A stretch of DNA of 64,000 bases from positions 1 through 64,000 of the forward strand of contig NZ_JBHUEK010000022.1 in the NCBI RefSeq assembly GCF_042680725.1. Direction: 5' to 3'. A program made the translations under genes and the position numbers. The DNA is from Ferdinandcohnia salidurans. Lineage in GTDB: Bacteria > Bacillota > Bacilli > Bacillales > Bacillaceae_L. The notes under the pieces are model-generated. The model saw nothing but the letters and a program-made list of their open reading frames with translations, ran no database searches and was not told the origin of the DNA. The stretch's first letter is position 1; every line of letters starts with the position of its first letter. This document shows, in pieces, positions 16,467 to 25,594 of this stretch.

Positions 16467-17207
16467 ATGGCACTACTAGAGATAAAAAATCTAACCGGTG
16501 GTTACACTCAAAATCCTGTTCTTAAGGATGTTTCCTTCAAAGTTAATCAAAACGAAATTGTAGGATTAATCGGATTAAACGGTGCGGGGAAAAGCACGAC
16601 AATTAAACATATTATTGGCCTAATGGAGCCAAAAAAAGGGTCTATCCATATTCAAGGGAAAACGATTCAAGAGGACATGGAAGCTTATCGATCCAAGTTT
16701 AGTTTTATTCCAGAAACACCAATCCTTTATGATGAGTTAACCCTCTATGAACATCTTGAATTAACAGCAATGGCCTATGGACTTGAAAAGAAAGTATTTG
16801 AAGCTAGGCTTGAACCTTTATTAAGAGAATTTCGAATGGAAAAAAAGGTAAAGTTTTTCCCAGCTCATTTTTCAAAAGGAATGAAGCAAAAGGTCATGAT
16901 TATGTGTGCCTTTTTAGTTGAGCCGGATGTTTATATTATTGATGAACCTTTTGTAGGTTTGGACCCACTTGGTATTCAATCCTTGTTAGAACTAATGAAT
17001 AAGAAGAAAAATCAAGGAGCGGGCATCTTAATGTCCACGCATATTTTAGCGACTGCCGAAAAGTATTGCGATTCCTTTATCATTTTACATAACGGAAAGG
17101 TAAAGGCTTCAGGCGCCTTAGAAGATCTCCGCAGACAATTTAAAATGGAGAATGCATCACTCGATGATATATATATCAGCCTGACAAAGGAAGAAGAAAA
17201 TGATTGA
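16467..17207 (+). CDS. ecsA: ABC transporter ATPase EcsA
   Basis: A 246-residue ABC ATPase with Walker A GLNGAGKST (36-44), signature HFSKGMKQK (about 132-140) and Walker B VYIIDEP. It fits EcsA (247 residues in B. subtilis), the ATPase of the Ecs system that in relatives affects protein secretion, competence and intramembrane proteolysis by RasP. A GAAGGGAG site precedes the ATG. The stop overlaps the ecsB start by 8 bases, showing coupling. Confidence 0.95.
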   Translation: MALLEIKNLTGGYTQNPVLKDVSFKVNQNEIVGLIGLNGAGKSTTIKHIIGLMEPKKGSIHIQGKTIQEDMEAYRSKFSFIPETPILYDELTLYEHLELTAMAYGLEKKVFEARLEPLLREFRMEKKVKFFPAHFSKGMKQKVMIMCAFLVEPDVYIIDEPFVGLDPLGIQSLLELMNKKKNQGAGILMSTHILATAEKYCDSFIILHNGKVKASGALEDLRRQFKMENASLDDIYISLTKEEEND

Positions 17208-18429
17208 TATCAAAGAACTATGGAAAAAGCGCCAGGTCCAACATTTTAAGGAAATAAGCCGTTATATGCGGTATATGTTAAATGACCATTTGCTAATCGC
17301 TCTTCTCTTTTTAGGTGGGGGAGGGGCATACTACTATAATTATTGGTTGCAGGATGTTCCTAAGGAATTTCCTTACGCGATAATAATTGCACTTGTTTTA
17401 GGGGTTATATTGACAAGAAGTCGAGTTCAAACCTTAGTGAAAGAGCCTGACCTTGTTTTCTTATTGCCTATAGAAACGAAGTTAACTGCTTATTTTCAAA
17501 AGGCATTTTGGTATAGCTTGTTTTCTCAAATTTACTTATTGTTAATTGTGTTTGCAATTGCAGCGCCTTTATATCTTGCTGTTTCAGATAAATCCTTTTC
17601 GTCTTTAGCAGCTATTTTTGTAATTGTTCTTTTAAGCAAAGCATGGAACCTGCTATTGACATGGTTAACTCAGCATGACCAGGAGAACTCAACTTATTAT
17701 ACTGATACCGTAATCAGGCTGATTTTAAATATCGTACTTATGTATTTATTATTTTCTGGTGCATCGATCATAGTTATCGGTTGTGTCGTAATACTCATGC
17801 TCGGGCTGCTTCTTTATTTTCATAAGGCAGTTGAAGGAAAAGGCTTGAAATGGAATACATTAATCGAGTTAGAGTCAAAGAGAATGCTTACTTTTTATCG
17901 AATTGCTAATTTATTCACAGATGTTCCTAAACTAAAGGAGCGGGTGAAAAAACGGCCATGGCTTAACTGGGTTACCGGTCTAATTACATACTCTAAGAAA
18001 AATACATTCCGCTATTTATATACGCGTACCTTTTTGCGGACAAGCGATTACTTAGGAATGTATACGAGGCTAACCATCATTGGCGGATTGATTATTTATT
18101 TCGTCCCATTTCAATATGGTAAAGCGTTTGTTATGTTATTGTTTTTGTATTTAACAGGCTACCAGCTTATCACATTATGGAGACATCATAGCTTGAAAAT
18201 ATGGGTTCGATTATATCCGGTAAGTGAAGAATCGAAGTTAGCCTCTTATTTGCAGTTTCTATTCCAGTTACTAGTTGTTCAATGTGTTTTATTTACAGTA
18301 ATCCTTTTACTAACAGTTGGAATCTCGACAACATTCTTATTATTGGTTGTAGGTCTAGTGTTCGTCTATCTTTTTGTATTTGTTTATACAAAGGGGAAGG
18401 TACAAAGGCTTGACCGGATGTATAGTTAA
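17200..18429 (+). CDS. ecsB: ABC transporter membrane subunit EcsB
   Basis: A 409-residue polytopic membrane protein with helices grouped at about residues 30-70, 100-215 and 280-400, the EcsB pattern (408 residues in B. subtilis). It starts inside the ecsA end, so the ATPase and permease are made together. There are no recognisable catalytic motifs, as expected for a permease. The transported substrate of Ecs is not established. Confidence 0.93.
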   Translation: MIDIKELWKKRQVQHFKEISRYMRYMLNDHLLIALLFLGGGGAYYYNYWLQDVPKEFPYAIIIALVLGVILTRSRVQTLVKEPDLVFLLPIETKLTAYFQKAFWYSLFSQIYLLLIVFAIAAPLYLAVSDKSFSSLAAIFVIVLLSKAWNLLLTWLTQHDQENSTYYTDTVIRLILNIVLMYLLFSGASIIVIGCVVILMLGLLLYFHKAVEGKGLKWNTLIELESKRMLTFYRIANLFTDVPKLKERVKKRPWLNWVTGLITYSKKNTFRYLYTRTFLRTSDYLGMYTRLTIIGGLIIYFVPFQYGKAFVMLLFLYLTGYQLITLWRHHSLKIWVRLYPVSEESKLASYLQFLFQLLVVQCVLFTVILLLTVGISTTFLLLVVGLVFVYLFVFVYTKGKVQRLDRMYS

Positions 18430-18493
18430 TCATTTGAAACCTATCCCTATTTTAAATCGTAGTAAGTATTAAATGAAAAGAGGGTAGAGGCGC

Positions 18494-19204
18494 ATGGATG
18501 ATTCATATCTGTTAAAGGTGGAAGAGGAATTATTTCAATGGCGAAAAAAGCTGATTAAAAAATCTACTATGCTCCAACGTGTTTCAAAAAAAGCTCAAAC
18601 AAAAGTGAACGAAATGATTCCTGAAAAGGCCCACACGGTCGTTACCGAAAGCATCAAGAAGATGGTTCAAGCTACATTAGTTGGTTCAGAATACACTACA
18701 AAGGGAAACTATCCGGATGAAATGACATTGCAGGTAAAAGAAAAGCTAATAGAAGAAAAATTAACAGTCTATAGACGAACTGCAGCTGCAGAAGGGGCTG
18801 GAACAGGGGCGGGAGGATTTTTTTTAGCCTTGGCCGACTTTCCTTTGCTTCTTTCAATTAAGATGAAGTTTTTATTTGAAGTAGCAGCGATACATGGGTT
18901 CGATACGAAAAATTATGAGGAACGTCTTTTCTTGTTGTATGTGTTCCAGTTGGCTTTTTCTAGTGATGAACATAAGAAGAAAACATTTGGAATTATCGAG
19001 AATTGGGAAGTAGAGAAAGAGAGCCTAGTGGAAATGGATTGGCGTGTCTTCCAACAAGAATACCGTGACTATATTGATTTCGTAAAAATGCTTCAATTAC
19101 TTCCAGGTGTTGGAGCTGTTGTTGGGGCATATGCTAATTACAATTTACTCGATCACTTAGGTGAAGTCGCAAAAAATTGTTATCGTATTCGAATACTACA
19201 ATAA
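18494..19204 (+). CDS. ecsC: EcsC family protein
   Basis: A 236-residue protein matching EcsC in length and place. The Ala/Gly-rich segment AAAEGAGTGAGGFFLALADF (about residues 97-116) and GVGAVVGAYANYNLLDHL near the C-terminus suggest membrane-associated helices. It follows ecsB after 64 bases with its own GAGGGTAGAGG site and ends at a shared bidirectional terminator. Its molecular role is not known. Confidence 0.92.
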   Translation: MDDSYLLKVEEELFQWRKKLIKKSTMLQRVSKKAQTKVNEMIPEKAHTVVTESIKKMVQATLVGSEYTTKGNYPDEMTLQVKEKLIEEKLTVYRRTAAAEGAGTGAGGFFLALADFPLLLSIKMKFLFEVAAIHGFDTKNYEERLFLLYVFQLAFSSDEHKKKTFGIIENWEVEKESLVEMDWRVFQQEYRDYIDFVKMLQLLPGVGAVVGAYANYNLLDHLGEVAKNCYRIRILQ

Positions 19205-19205
19205 T

Positions 19206-19253
19206 AAAAACGCAAGAATGCTGTGAAAACATAACATTCTTGCGTTTTATTTT
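19206..19253. terminator. bidirectional terminator between ecsC and yhaA
   Basis: A 14-bp stem (19207-19220 with 19235-19248) with an A-rich left flank and T-rich right flank, between two convergent genes. Confidence 0.88.
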
Positions 19254-20452
19254 TATACTGTTGCTTCTTCTGATTTTGCAACTGATAGATAATTTAATGT
19301 TGCTGATCCTAATGTTTTGGCAGCTATTAGCATTGCTTTTTCATCAATATCGAATTTTGGATGATGATGTGGATAGGCTTCTGTTACATCAGCAGGCTTC
19401 GCACCTGTAAAGAAGAAAGTTCCAGGTACATGTTGTAAATAATAAGCAAAATCCTCGCCACCCATTTGAGGTGCAGTTTCCGTAACATTTGTCACTCCCG
19501 GTACATTTTCTGCAGCCTTAACTAGGAAATCGGTTTGTTCTTTATGATTGACGACAGCAGGATAACCACGATGAAAGGCATAGGAGTAAGTGGAATCAGC
19601 TGCAATACATGTTCCTTTTACAATTCGCTCAATTTCATGCTCGATTTGGTCTCTGACATCTTCACTAAATGTTCTTACTGTTCCTCCAAGTTTTACGGAG
19701 TCTGCAATTACGTTAAACGGATTTTCTGCAACGAACGAACCAATTGACACAACTGCAGATTCAACTGGATCAACACGTCTGCTCACAATTTGTTGTAAGT
19801 TCATAACTAACTGAGACCCAATAACAACGGCATCCTTCGTTGTATGTGGATGTGCTCCATGGCCACCTGAGCCTTGAATTTTAACTTCAAAACGATCTGC
19901 AGCAGCCATGATAGGTCCAACGCGGTATTCAATCGAACCAGTAGGTGTTGTTGCCCATAAATGAGTACCGAATACGACATCTACACCTTCAAGACATCCA
20001 TCTTCAATCATAGAAATAGCACCACCTGGAGCAAATTCTTCTGCATGTTGGTGGATGAGGACCACTGTTCCTGCGAGTTGTTCCTTCATTTCATGAAGTG
20101 TTTTTGCTAAAACTAGCAATGTAGCGGTATGTCCATCATGTCCACAAGCATGCATGACACCAGGGACAGTTGATTTATAAGGTACATCCTTTTCATCCTG
20201 AATTGGAAGGGCATCGAAATCAGCGCGTAAAGCTACAGTTGGACCTGGTTTGTTTCCATGGATTTTCGCTACAACACCATTGCCGCCTACATTTGTACGC
20301 ACTTCAATTCCCAAATTCTTATAAAAATTCGAGATGTATTCAGCAGTTTTATATTCTTTAAATGAAACTTCTGGGTGTTGGTGTAAATAACGTCGAATAT
20401 CAACCATTTCAGTATATTTTTTGTCTAAAGATTCATATAGGTTTTGTAACAT
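19253..20452 (-). CDS. yhaA: M20 family amidohydrolase YhaA
   Basis: A 399-residue metal-dependent amidohydrolase of the M20/HipO group. Metal ligands appear in MHACGHDGHTA (CGHDGH at 103-108), QHAEEFAPGG and MGGEDFAYYLQ. ALRADFDALPIQDE is the usual lead-in motif. Family members remove acyl groups from amino acids (hippurate or N-acetyl amino acid hydrolases); the exact substrate is not predictable. The position after ecsABC is conserved with B. subtilis yhaA (about 396 residues). It has no signal peptide. Confidence 0.9.
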   Translation of the reverse strand: MLQNLYESLDKKYTEMVDIRRYLHQHPEVSFKEYKTAEYISNFYKNLGIEVRTNVGGNGVVAKIHGNKPGPTVALRADFDALPIQDEKDVPYKSTVPGVMHACGHDGHTATLLVLAKTLHEMKEQLAGTVVLIHQHAEEFAPGGAISMIEDGCLEGVDVVFGTHLWATTPTGSIEYRVGPIMAAADRFEVKIQGSGGHGAHPHTTKDAVVIGSQLVMNLQQIVSRRVDPVESAVVSIGSFVAENPFNVIADSVKLGGTVRTFSEDVRDQIEHEIERIVKGTCIAADSTYSYAFHRGYPAVVNHKEQTDFLVKAAENVPGVTNVTETAPQMGGEDFAYYLQHVPGTFFFTGAKPADVTEAYPHHHPKFDIDEKAMLIAAKTLGSATLNYLSVAKSEEATV

Positions 20453-20551
20453 TTCTCGATTCTCCCCTTCACTTTATAATACGTATAAATTATATCATGA
20501 TAAGTTGTATAGTATCGTATTTTTCATGAAAAAAGGAGGCCAGGTGGCCTC

Positions 20552-22687
20552 CTACTCAATCGAATGTAGTAATGCATTTCCGTTTTTCGAAACTTTCACT
20601 TTAGCGTACTTTGCATGACGCTGTAAGTCTAATCCTGTACCTTCTTTAACAAAATAACTTTCTATACCGATGATAATACCATTATAACCATTATACTTAC
20701 CGGCAATAAGAACCTCATCTTGAGCAAGTTTATAGTCACGAGGATCAATAGAAGTGAGTATTTTCTCCCGTTGATAGATACCATCTTGGTCTTCTTTCGC
20801 AATAATAAACACTTTATTACCTGAATGTACATTTTTTAATTCATTGACTTCTGCAATTTCATAACGCAAGACAACATAGTCACCCTGAAGCATCGAACGT
20901 GGGTCAACAGGTGCTAACTCAAGTGTAATTTCTTTACCGTTATTTAATAATGATTCACTAGTCCCAATTTGGTATCCCACAATTGCCAACTGCAAAAGAA
21001 GAATGAGTCCAAGAAGACTCCACTGCTTTTTCGTAAAAACCTTTTCTTTCTTTAATTCATTTTTTCCAGTCCTTCGTTCAAAGAATTGTGTGATTACGAA
21101 GAAAATTAGGCCGATCAGAAGCAGTGATAGTGATTTGTGTACAAGTGACCAAACAAGGTCATAATAAGTTGAAATAAATAGAGCAATCCAGAACAATAAT
21201 GTCATTCTAAATAGAAATAAATCATCTATTCGAGAGAAGAAAAGAACAAGTATTGTTGTTATGATAAAAAACAATAAGCTATAGATAATTTCCTGCCAAA
21301 CCAAATTATCTAAAAAGGTAAGAGCGTAGAAAAAAAGTAAAGCGTAAAACAAACTTATTCGTTTTAATGCAACTTGCTGTCGAACAAAATAATAAATGAT
21401 GGCATTGACTAGTGCAAAACATATGAATACGGATTCTAAATGAACCCACATTTCTAATTCATCTAAAATTAGGTTCACTAAACAACCAATGGTTGTTGTG
21501 TAACTCAAGAATCTTATGATTCCATCTTTCATGACCACAGTTACGACAATAGATACGATTAAAAAGAAAATTGTAATGGGTGTAGACAGGAAAAATGCTT
21601 CCAGTAGACCTGAGAAAAATCCGATAAACAGTAGCGTGTTTCGGACATATGGCCCAAGCTTTTTCACAAATAAACCTGTAGAAATAAATAATAAGCTCAA
21701 AACAACTGTAGCATAGAAGCTAGAGAATAACAGGAAGAGAACTCCTCCAAAGCTAATCGAAAACATGAAAGAACCAATGAGTGTAACAATCACGATTAAT
21801 GTGCCTTTAATCGCTTGACCTATTGGAGCTTCTGAATGTTTAGATGATAAATGCCTAGCCAACAAGATTCCGCCGATAATTAGAGCGATCGAGGCAATCG
21901 AACCTACTATTTGCAAGCCAAGATATCCTATTGAATCTCCGAATAAAAACGGGATTTCAATAATCTTTGTACAAACGTATATACTGACCATTGTGAATAG
22001 AATAATGGAAAGATACTTATCAATTTTCTTCGTTGCCAGATAAAAATAACAAATGGCAGCAAACAAAATATATAAGACATTCGTCCAGCCACTATATGGT
22101 TCATACAGTTCGAAAATACTCATTCCGATTAACATAATATGGGTCATCGTATAAGACATATAGCGAATTGCCTTATTATCCAATACCGGAGTAAAGGTAA
22201 GGATAAAGAGGATAAGATTAAGTACAGCAATTACAAGATATATGAGCCACTCTTGAAAGTCTGTGCGAACAATGAAGTACGATGAGGGATTCATATAGAA
22301 CCAATATGCGAGATGAAAAAGGATAAAGCTCATAATGGAAAAAGGAGCATAATTTGTGCTTATTGCAAGCAGTAAAACTGGTACTAGCCAAACAAGAAAT
22401 AGGACATAACTGTCTGCATGAGAATTATAAATTTGACCAATTAATGCAATAGATAAACCAAAGGTAATTGCACCGGCCACTAACAACCATTTCCCTAAAA
22501 ATACTTGTTGGGACAGAAGTTTTGTGGAAAGCACAGATAACAAATAAAACAAAAGCATTGCAGCAACCGAAAGTGAAAGTTTTTCATACCGTGAAAATTC
22601 AGGCCAGTTAGCAGCAAAAAAGTAAAGAATTCCAGATAATATCAAAACAATCGAAGCGAAGTAACCAAAAGGAATCAACTTCTTCAT
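20552..22687 (-). CDS. DUF2157/DUF4401/GDYXXLXY membrane protein
   Basis: A 711-residue protein with about 17 membrane helices. The start (SGILYFFAANWPEFSRYEKL) matches DUF2157, the middle resembles DUF4401, and the C-terminal soluble part contains LQGDYVVLRYEI near residue 600, the GDYXXLXY motif that names that family. These are often separate neighbouring genes and here are one chain. The function is unknown; the soluble end probably faces outside, after the last helix. It has a weak ribosome binding site (AAATGGGGAGT). It is flanked by yhaA on the same strand and divergent from the TerC gene. Confidence 0.8.
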   Translation of the reverse strand: MKKLIPFGYFASIVLILSGILYFFAANWPEFSRYEKLSLSVAAMLLFYLLSVLSTKLLSQQVFLGKWLLVAGAITFGLSIALIGQIYNSHADSYVLFLVWLVPVLLLAISTNYAPFSIMSFILFHLAYWFYMNPSSYFIVRTDFQEWLIYLVIAVLNLILFILTFTPVLDNKAIRYMSYTMTHIMLIGMSIFELYEPYSGWTNVLYILFAAICYFYLATKKIDKYLSIILFTMVSIYVCTKIIEIPFLFGDSIGYLGLQIVGSIASIALIIGGILLARHLSSKHSEAPIGQAIKGTLIVIVTLIGSFMFSISFGGVLFLLFSSFYATVVLSLLFISTGLFVKKLGPYVRNTLLFIGFFSGLLEAFFLSTPITIFFLIVSIVVTVVMKDGIIRFLSYTTTIGCLVNLILDELEMWVHLESVFICFALVNAIIYYFVRQQVALKRISLFYALLFFYALTFLDNLVWQEIIYSLLFFIITTILVLFFSRIDDLFLFRMTLLFWIALFISTYYDLVWSLVHKSLSLLLIGLIFFVITQFFERRTGKNELKKEKVFTKKQWSLLGLILLLQLAIVGYQIGTSESLLNNGKEITLELAPVDPRSMLQGDYVVLRYEIAEVNELKNVHSGNKVFIIAKEDQDGIYQREKILTSIDPRDYKLAQDEVLIAGKYNGYNGIIIGIESYFVKEGTGLDLQRHAKYAKVKVSKNGNALLHSIE

Positions 22688-22819
22688 TTCATACTCCCCA
22701 TTTCCTCAAGGAAAAATAAATATCCTACTAATACTATATGTGGTTAAGATGAATCGTTGTAATGATTATAATATATTTTTCCAATGTGATACCATTATTT
22801 AAAGAACAATTTCATGAAA

Positions 22820-22837
22820 GATTAGGGAAACCTAATC
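22820..22837 (+). other. GAAA-loop hairpin just before the terC Shine-Dalgarno sequence
   Basis: A perfect 7-bp stem (22820-22826 with 22831-22837) closed by a GAAA tetraloop, directly adjoining CCGAGGTG. It may stabilise the mRNA 5' region or limit ribosome entry. The rest of the leader does not resemble the yybP-ykoY manganese riboswitch often found ahead of such genes. Confidence 0.4.
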
Positions 22838-22853
22838 CCGAGGTGAATTACTT

Positions 22854-23546
22854 ATGGAATTGTTTTCAGCAGAGTTTTTTTCAGCTCTATTTTCGATAAT
22901 AGTAATTGATCTCGTCTTAGCAGGCGATAATGCGATTGTTATCGGTTTAGCCGCAAGAAATTTACCAAAGGAACAGCAAAAAAAAGCAATCATTTGGGGA
23001 ACTGTTGGAGCAATCATCATTCGTGCTGCAGCTACATTAGTTGTTGTTTGGCTCCTTGAGTTACCTGGATTACATCTAGTAGGTGGAGTACTACTCATTT
23101 GGATTGCGTATAAGCTTCTTGTTGATGACCAAGACGAACATAATATAGAGGCCAAGGGATCTTTTGCAGCTGCAGTAAGGACGATTATTGTAGCAGATGC
23201 TTTAATGGGACTCGATAATGTTCTAGGAGTAGCGGGTGCAGCACATGGTAGCTTTGTTCTGGTCATAACTGGGCTAATCATATCGGTCCCAATCATGGTT
23301 TGGGGAAGTACGTTGTTCATTAAATTAATTGACCGTTTCCCAATCATTGTTACATTCGGTGCAGCCATCCTTTCCTATACAGCAGCAAAAATGATTGTAG
23401 GAGAGCCCTTTCTACAAGACTTCTTTGATAATCCATGGTTTAGGTACACATTTGAAGCACTAATCGTAATTGCTCTTGTACTGATTGGAACAAAGGCGAA
23501 AAGAACAAAAGCACAGTCAATTAAAGAAAAGCAAAAAGTATCTTAA
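22854..23546 (+). CDS. TerC family membrane protein (YjbE/YkoY type)
   Basis: A 230-residue integral membrane protein with seven helices. The paired signature acidic motifs are IDLVLAGDNAIVIG (19-32) and ADALMGLDNVLGVAG (about 116-130), which in TerC proteins bind metal. The family includes Mn2+ exporters that load secreted enzymes with metal in Bacillus. It has a GAGGTG site and its own terminator, so it is a single-gene unit. The YjbE-like short form is most likely; metal choice is inferred from the family. Confidence 0.88.
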   Translation: MELFSAEFFSALFSIIVIDLVLAGDNAIVIGLAARNLPKEQQKKAIIWGTVGAIIIRAAATLVVVWLLELPGLHLVGGVLLIWIAYKLLVDDQDEHNIEAKGSFAAAVRTIIVADALMGLDNVLGVAGAAHGSFVLVITGLIISVPIMVWGSTLFIKLIDRFPIIVTFGAAILSYTAAKMIVGEPFLQDFFDNPWFRYTFEALIVIALVLIGTKAKRTKAQSIKEKQKVS

Positions 23547-23547
23547 A

Positions 23548-23573
23548 AAAAGGCAGCCATTTGGCTGCCTTTT
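23548..23573 (+). terminator. terminator of the terC-like gene
   Basis: A perfect 11-bp stem (23548-23558 with 23563-23573) with an ATTT loop; the stem includes the T tract. Confidence 0.85.
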
Positions 23574-23658
23574 GATATGCAAAATATTTAGTATAAAAAG
23601 TGGATAATAATGGATACTATAAACGAGTTTTGTACATGAGAAGAAAGGGAGTATCATA

Positions 23659-24000
23659 ATGAAAAGAATAATTTTTACTGGTTTAGCTTTATTTCTAAGC
23701 TTTTTGTTAGTAGGTGAAATTCAAGCATCTGCTGAAATGGGGAACGTTGACCAAAAGCCAAAGGTGGAACTAACGGATCAGCAAAAGCAAGAGCTTGATA
23801 AGCTGTATCTTGATCTTCTTGAAACAAAAAAAGAGATAATAAATAAATATGTTGAATATGGTGTCCTTACAAAAGAAAAAGCAGATAAAAAACTGAACTG
23901 GTTAGACGAACATTACCAGAAGATCAAAGAACACGGATATATTCCAATGCATCGTCATAAAAAGCACGAAGATGATGACGATAAAAATGATAATGACTAA
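23659..24000 (+). CDS. exported DUF2680 protein (YckD-like)
   Basis: A 113-residue secreted protein: signal peptide to about residue 25 (...EIQASA), then the DUF2680 core (LTDQQKQELDKLYLDLLETK, then KYVEYGVLTKEKADKKLNWL) and a His/Asp-rich tail (MHRHKKHEDDDDKNDND). The tail could bind metal ions. B. subtilis YckD has about the same size. Its function is unknown. It is preceded by AAGGGAG and followed by a strong terminator. Confidence 0.8.
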   Translation: MKRIIFTGLALFLSFLLVGEIQASAEMGNVDQKPKVELTDQQKQELDKLYLDLLETKKEIINKYVEYGVLTKEKADKKLNWLDEHYQKIKEHGYIPMHRHKKHEDDDDKNDND

Positions 24001-24015
24001 ATCGATAATAATAAG

Positions 24016-24052
24016 CTAGGTAAAACAAGTCCTGTTTTATCTAGTTTTTTTT
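24016..24052 (+). terminator. terminator of the DUF2680 gene
   Basis: A 12-bp stem with one G-U pair (24016-24027 with 24033-24044) is followed by eight T. Confidence 0.88.
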
Positions 24053-24186
24053 ATTAAATCAGAAATAATCATTATCTCATTAAGTATCACATCCTCATAT
24101 TAAGGCATCCTTTTTTATTTATTCCAATAGGAATAGTATAATAAAAAGTAAATAACGTAAGGGTGTTCAAAAAAGGAGAGGTGAAA

Positions 24187-25347
24187 ATGCCCATTTCATT
24201 TATTAAAACAGAGAAACAAGAACGCTTATATAATCTGGCAAGTAAATTAGCTGATAAATTTAACGAAAGAGCGGCAGAGTATGATGAAACAGGTGAGTTC
24301 CCTCTATTAAATATAGAGGAACTAATAAATACAGGATATACTAGCCTTTCCGTTCCAAAGGAATATGGTGGGAAAGAAGGGCTTTCCTTATATGACTTCG
24401 TATTACTTCAAGAACGACTTGCTGTAGGAGATGGCTCAACCACTTTATCAATCGGATGGCATTTAGGCGCAACTATGGATTTGTTTGATAAAAAGCGTTG
24501 GACGGAAGAGAAGCGATCATTTTATGCAAAAGAGGTTTTACAAGGTGCTCTTTATAATCGAGCGGCAACTGAACCTCAAACAGGAAGCCCAACGAGGGGA
24601 GGTAAACCTCAAACATCAGCTAGAAAAGATGGGGATAAGTGGGTCCTGTCTGGAAGAAAATCTTTTACAACAATGTCACCAGTCCTCGATTATTTTGGTG
24701 TAATTGCCTCAATAGAAGGGACGGACCAAATTGGGGAGTTTTTAGTTGAAAGGTCTAAGGCTGGAGTTGCAATCGAAGAAACCTGGAACACAATTTCGAT
24801 GAGAGGTACAGGGAGTCACGACCTTGTTCTAACAAATGTTGAGTTGAATGAAGATGATTTAGTTGAAATGGTAACCCCTGAGCAAAAAGCAATTCCAAAT
24901 GGTTGGCTGCTTCATATACCGGCATGCTACTTAGGAATTGCAATTGCAGCAAGAAATTATGCTGTGAAATTTGCAAATGAATATTCACCTAACAGCCTAA
25001 ATGGACCGATTAAAGCGATTCCAAATGTCAGGCGGAATGTGGGAGAAATGGAAGCAGAGCTTTTAAAGGCCCGCCATATTCTTTATGCAATTGCTGATAA
25101 ATGGGACAGGACTGCTGATCGAAGTCAGCTTGGTCCAGAGCTCGGGCTTGCGAAATATATTGCTACAAATAGCGCTATTTCCGTTGTAGATAAAGCAATG
25201 CGGATTGTTGGAGCCAAGAGCCTTCAAAAATCAAATCCGTTACAACGCTATTATCGAGATGTAAGAGCGGGACTTCATAATCCCCCAATGGATGACATGA
25301 CAATTGCAAAATTAGCGGATCAAGCATTTAAAGAAATGGAAAAATAA
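24187..25347 (+). CDS. acyl-CoA dehydrogenase family protein (YdbM-like)
   Basis: A 386-residue flavoenzyme of the acyl-CoA dehydrogenase fold: an N-terminal helical domain, a middle beta domain (LYNRAATEPQTGSPTRGG, WVLSGRKSFTTMSP) and a C-terminal helical domain with VDKAMRIVGAKSLQKSNPLQ and YYRDVRAGLHNPPMDD. The layout resembles B. subtilis YdbM. The usual catalytic Glu cannot be placed with certainty, so a related FAD monooxygenase or desulfurisation role is possible. The ATG at 24187 follows GGAGAGGTG; the GTG at 24163 is upstream of that site. It is a single gene with its own terminator. Confidence 0.82.
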   Translation: MPISFIKTEKQERLYNLASKLADKFNERAAEYDETGEFPLLNIEELINTGYTSLSVPKEYGGKEGLSLYDFVLLQERLAVGDGSTTLSIGWHLGATMDLFDKKRWTEEKRSFYAKEVLQGALYNRAATEPQTGSPTRGGKPQTSARKDGDKWVLSGRKSFTTMSPVLDYFGVIASIEGTDQIGEFLVERSKAGVAIEETWNTISMRGTGSHDLVLTNVELNEDDLVEMVTPEQKAIPNGWLLHIPACYLGIAIAARNYAVKFANEYSPNSLNGPIKAIPNVRRNVGEMEAELLKARHILYAIADKWDRTADRSQLGPELGLAKYIATNSAISVVDKAMRIVGAKSLQKSNPLQRYYRDVRAGLHNPPMDDMTIAKLADQAFKEMEK

Positions 25348-25366
25348 ATTTATCTATCTAAATGAG

Positions 25367-25396
25367 AAAGTAGTCGCTGTTCGCGGCTACTTTTAT
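25367..25396 (+). terminator. terminator of the acyl-CoA dehydrogenase gene
   Basis: An 11-bp stem with one G-U pair (25367-25377 with 25383-25393) and a T-rich tail. Confidence 0.75.
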
Positions 25397-25594
25397 TAAT
25401 TTTAGAGTTAAAATAAGTTGACTAGAATAATATTTTTTCCTATAAATAGGTAATCAATTTCTTACTATCCCATCTCGTAAATGCCTATAGAGCCATATAT
25501 AATAAGAGTAACTAAGATAGTGATTATTTACGGAACCCCTTAATTCAAATAGATTGAGAGAGTAATAAACATTCCTGTTAGGAGGTAAATAGTT

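Noticed and set aside
22700..22853. yybP-ykoY manganese riboswitch
   Set aside because: I looked for the conserved helices and loop sequences ahead of the TerC gene and did not find them.
22832..23368. 178-residue reading frame opposite the terC-like gene
   Set aside because: It is antisense to a strongly conserved membrane protein, has low-complexity Thr/Ser/Ala content and no ribosome binding site.
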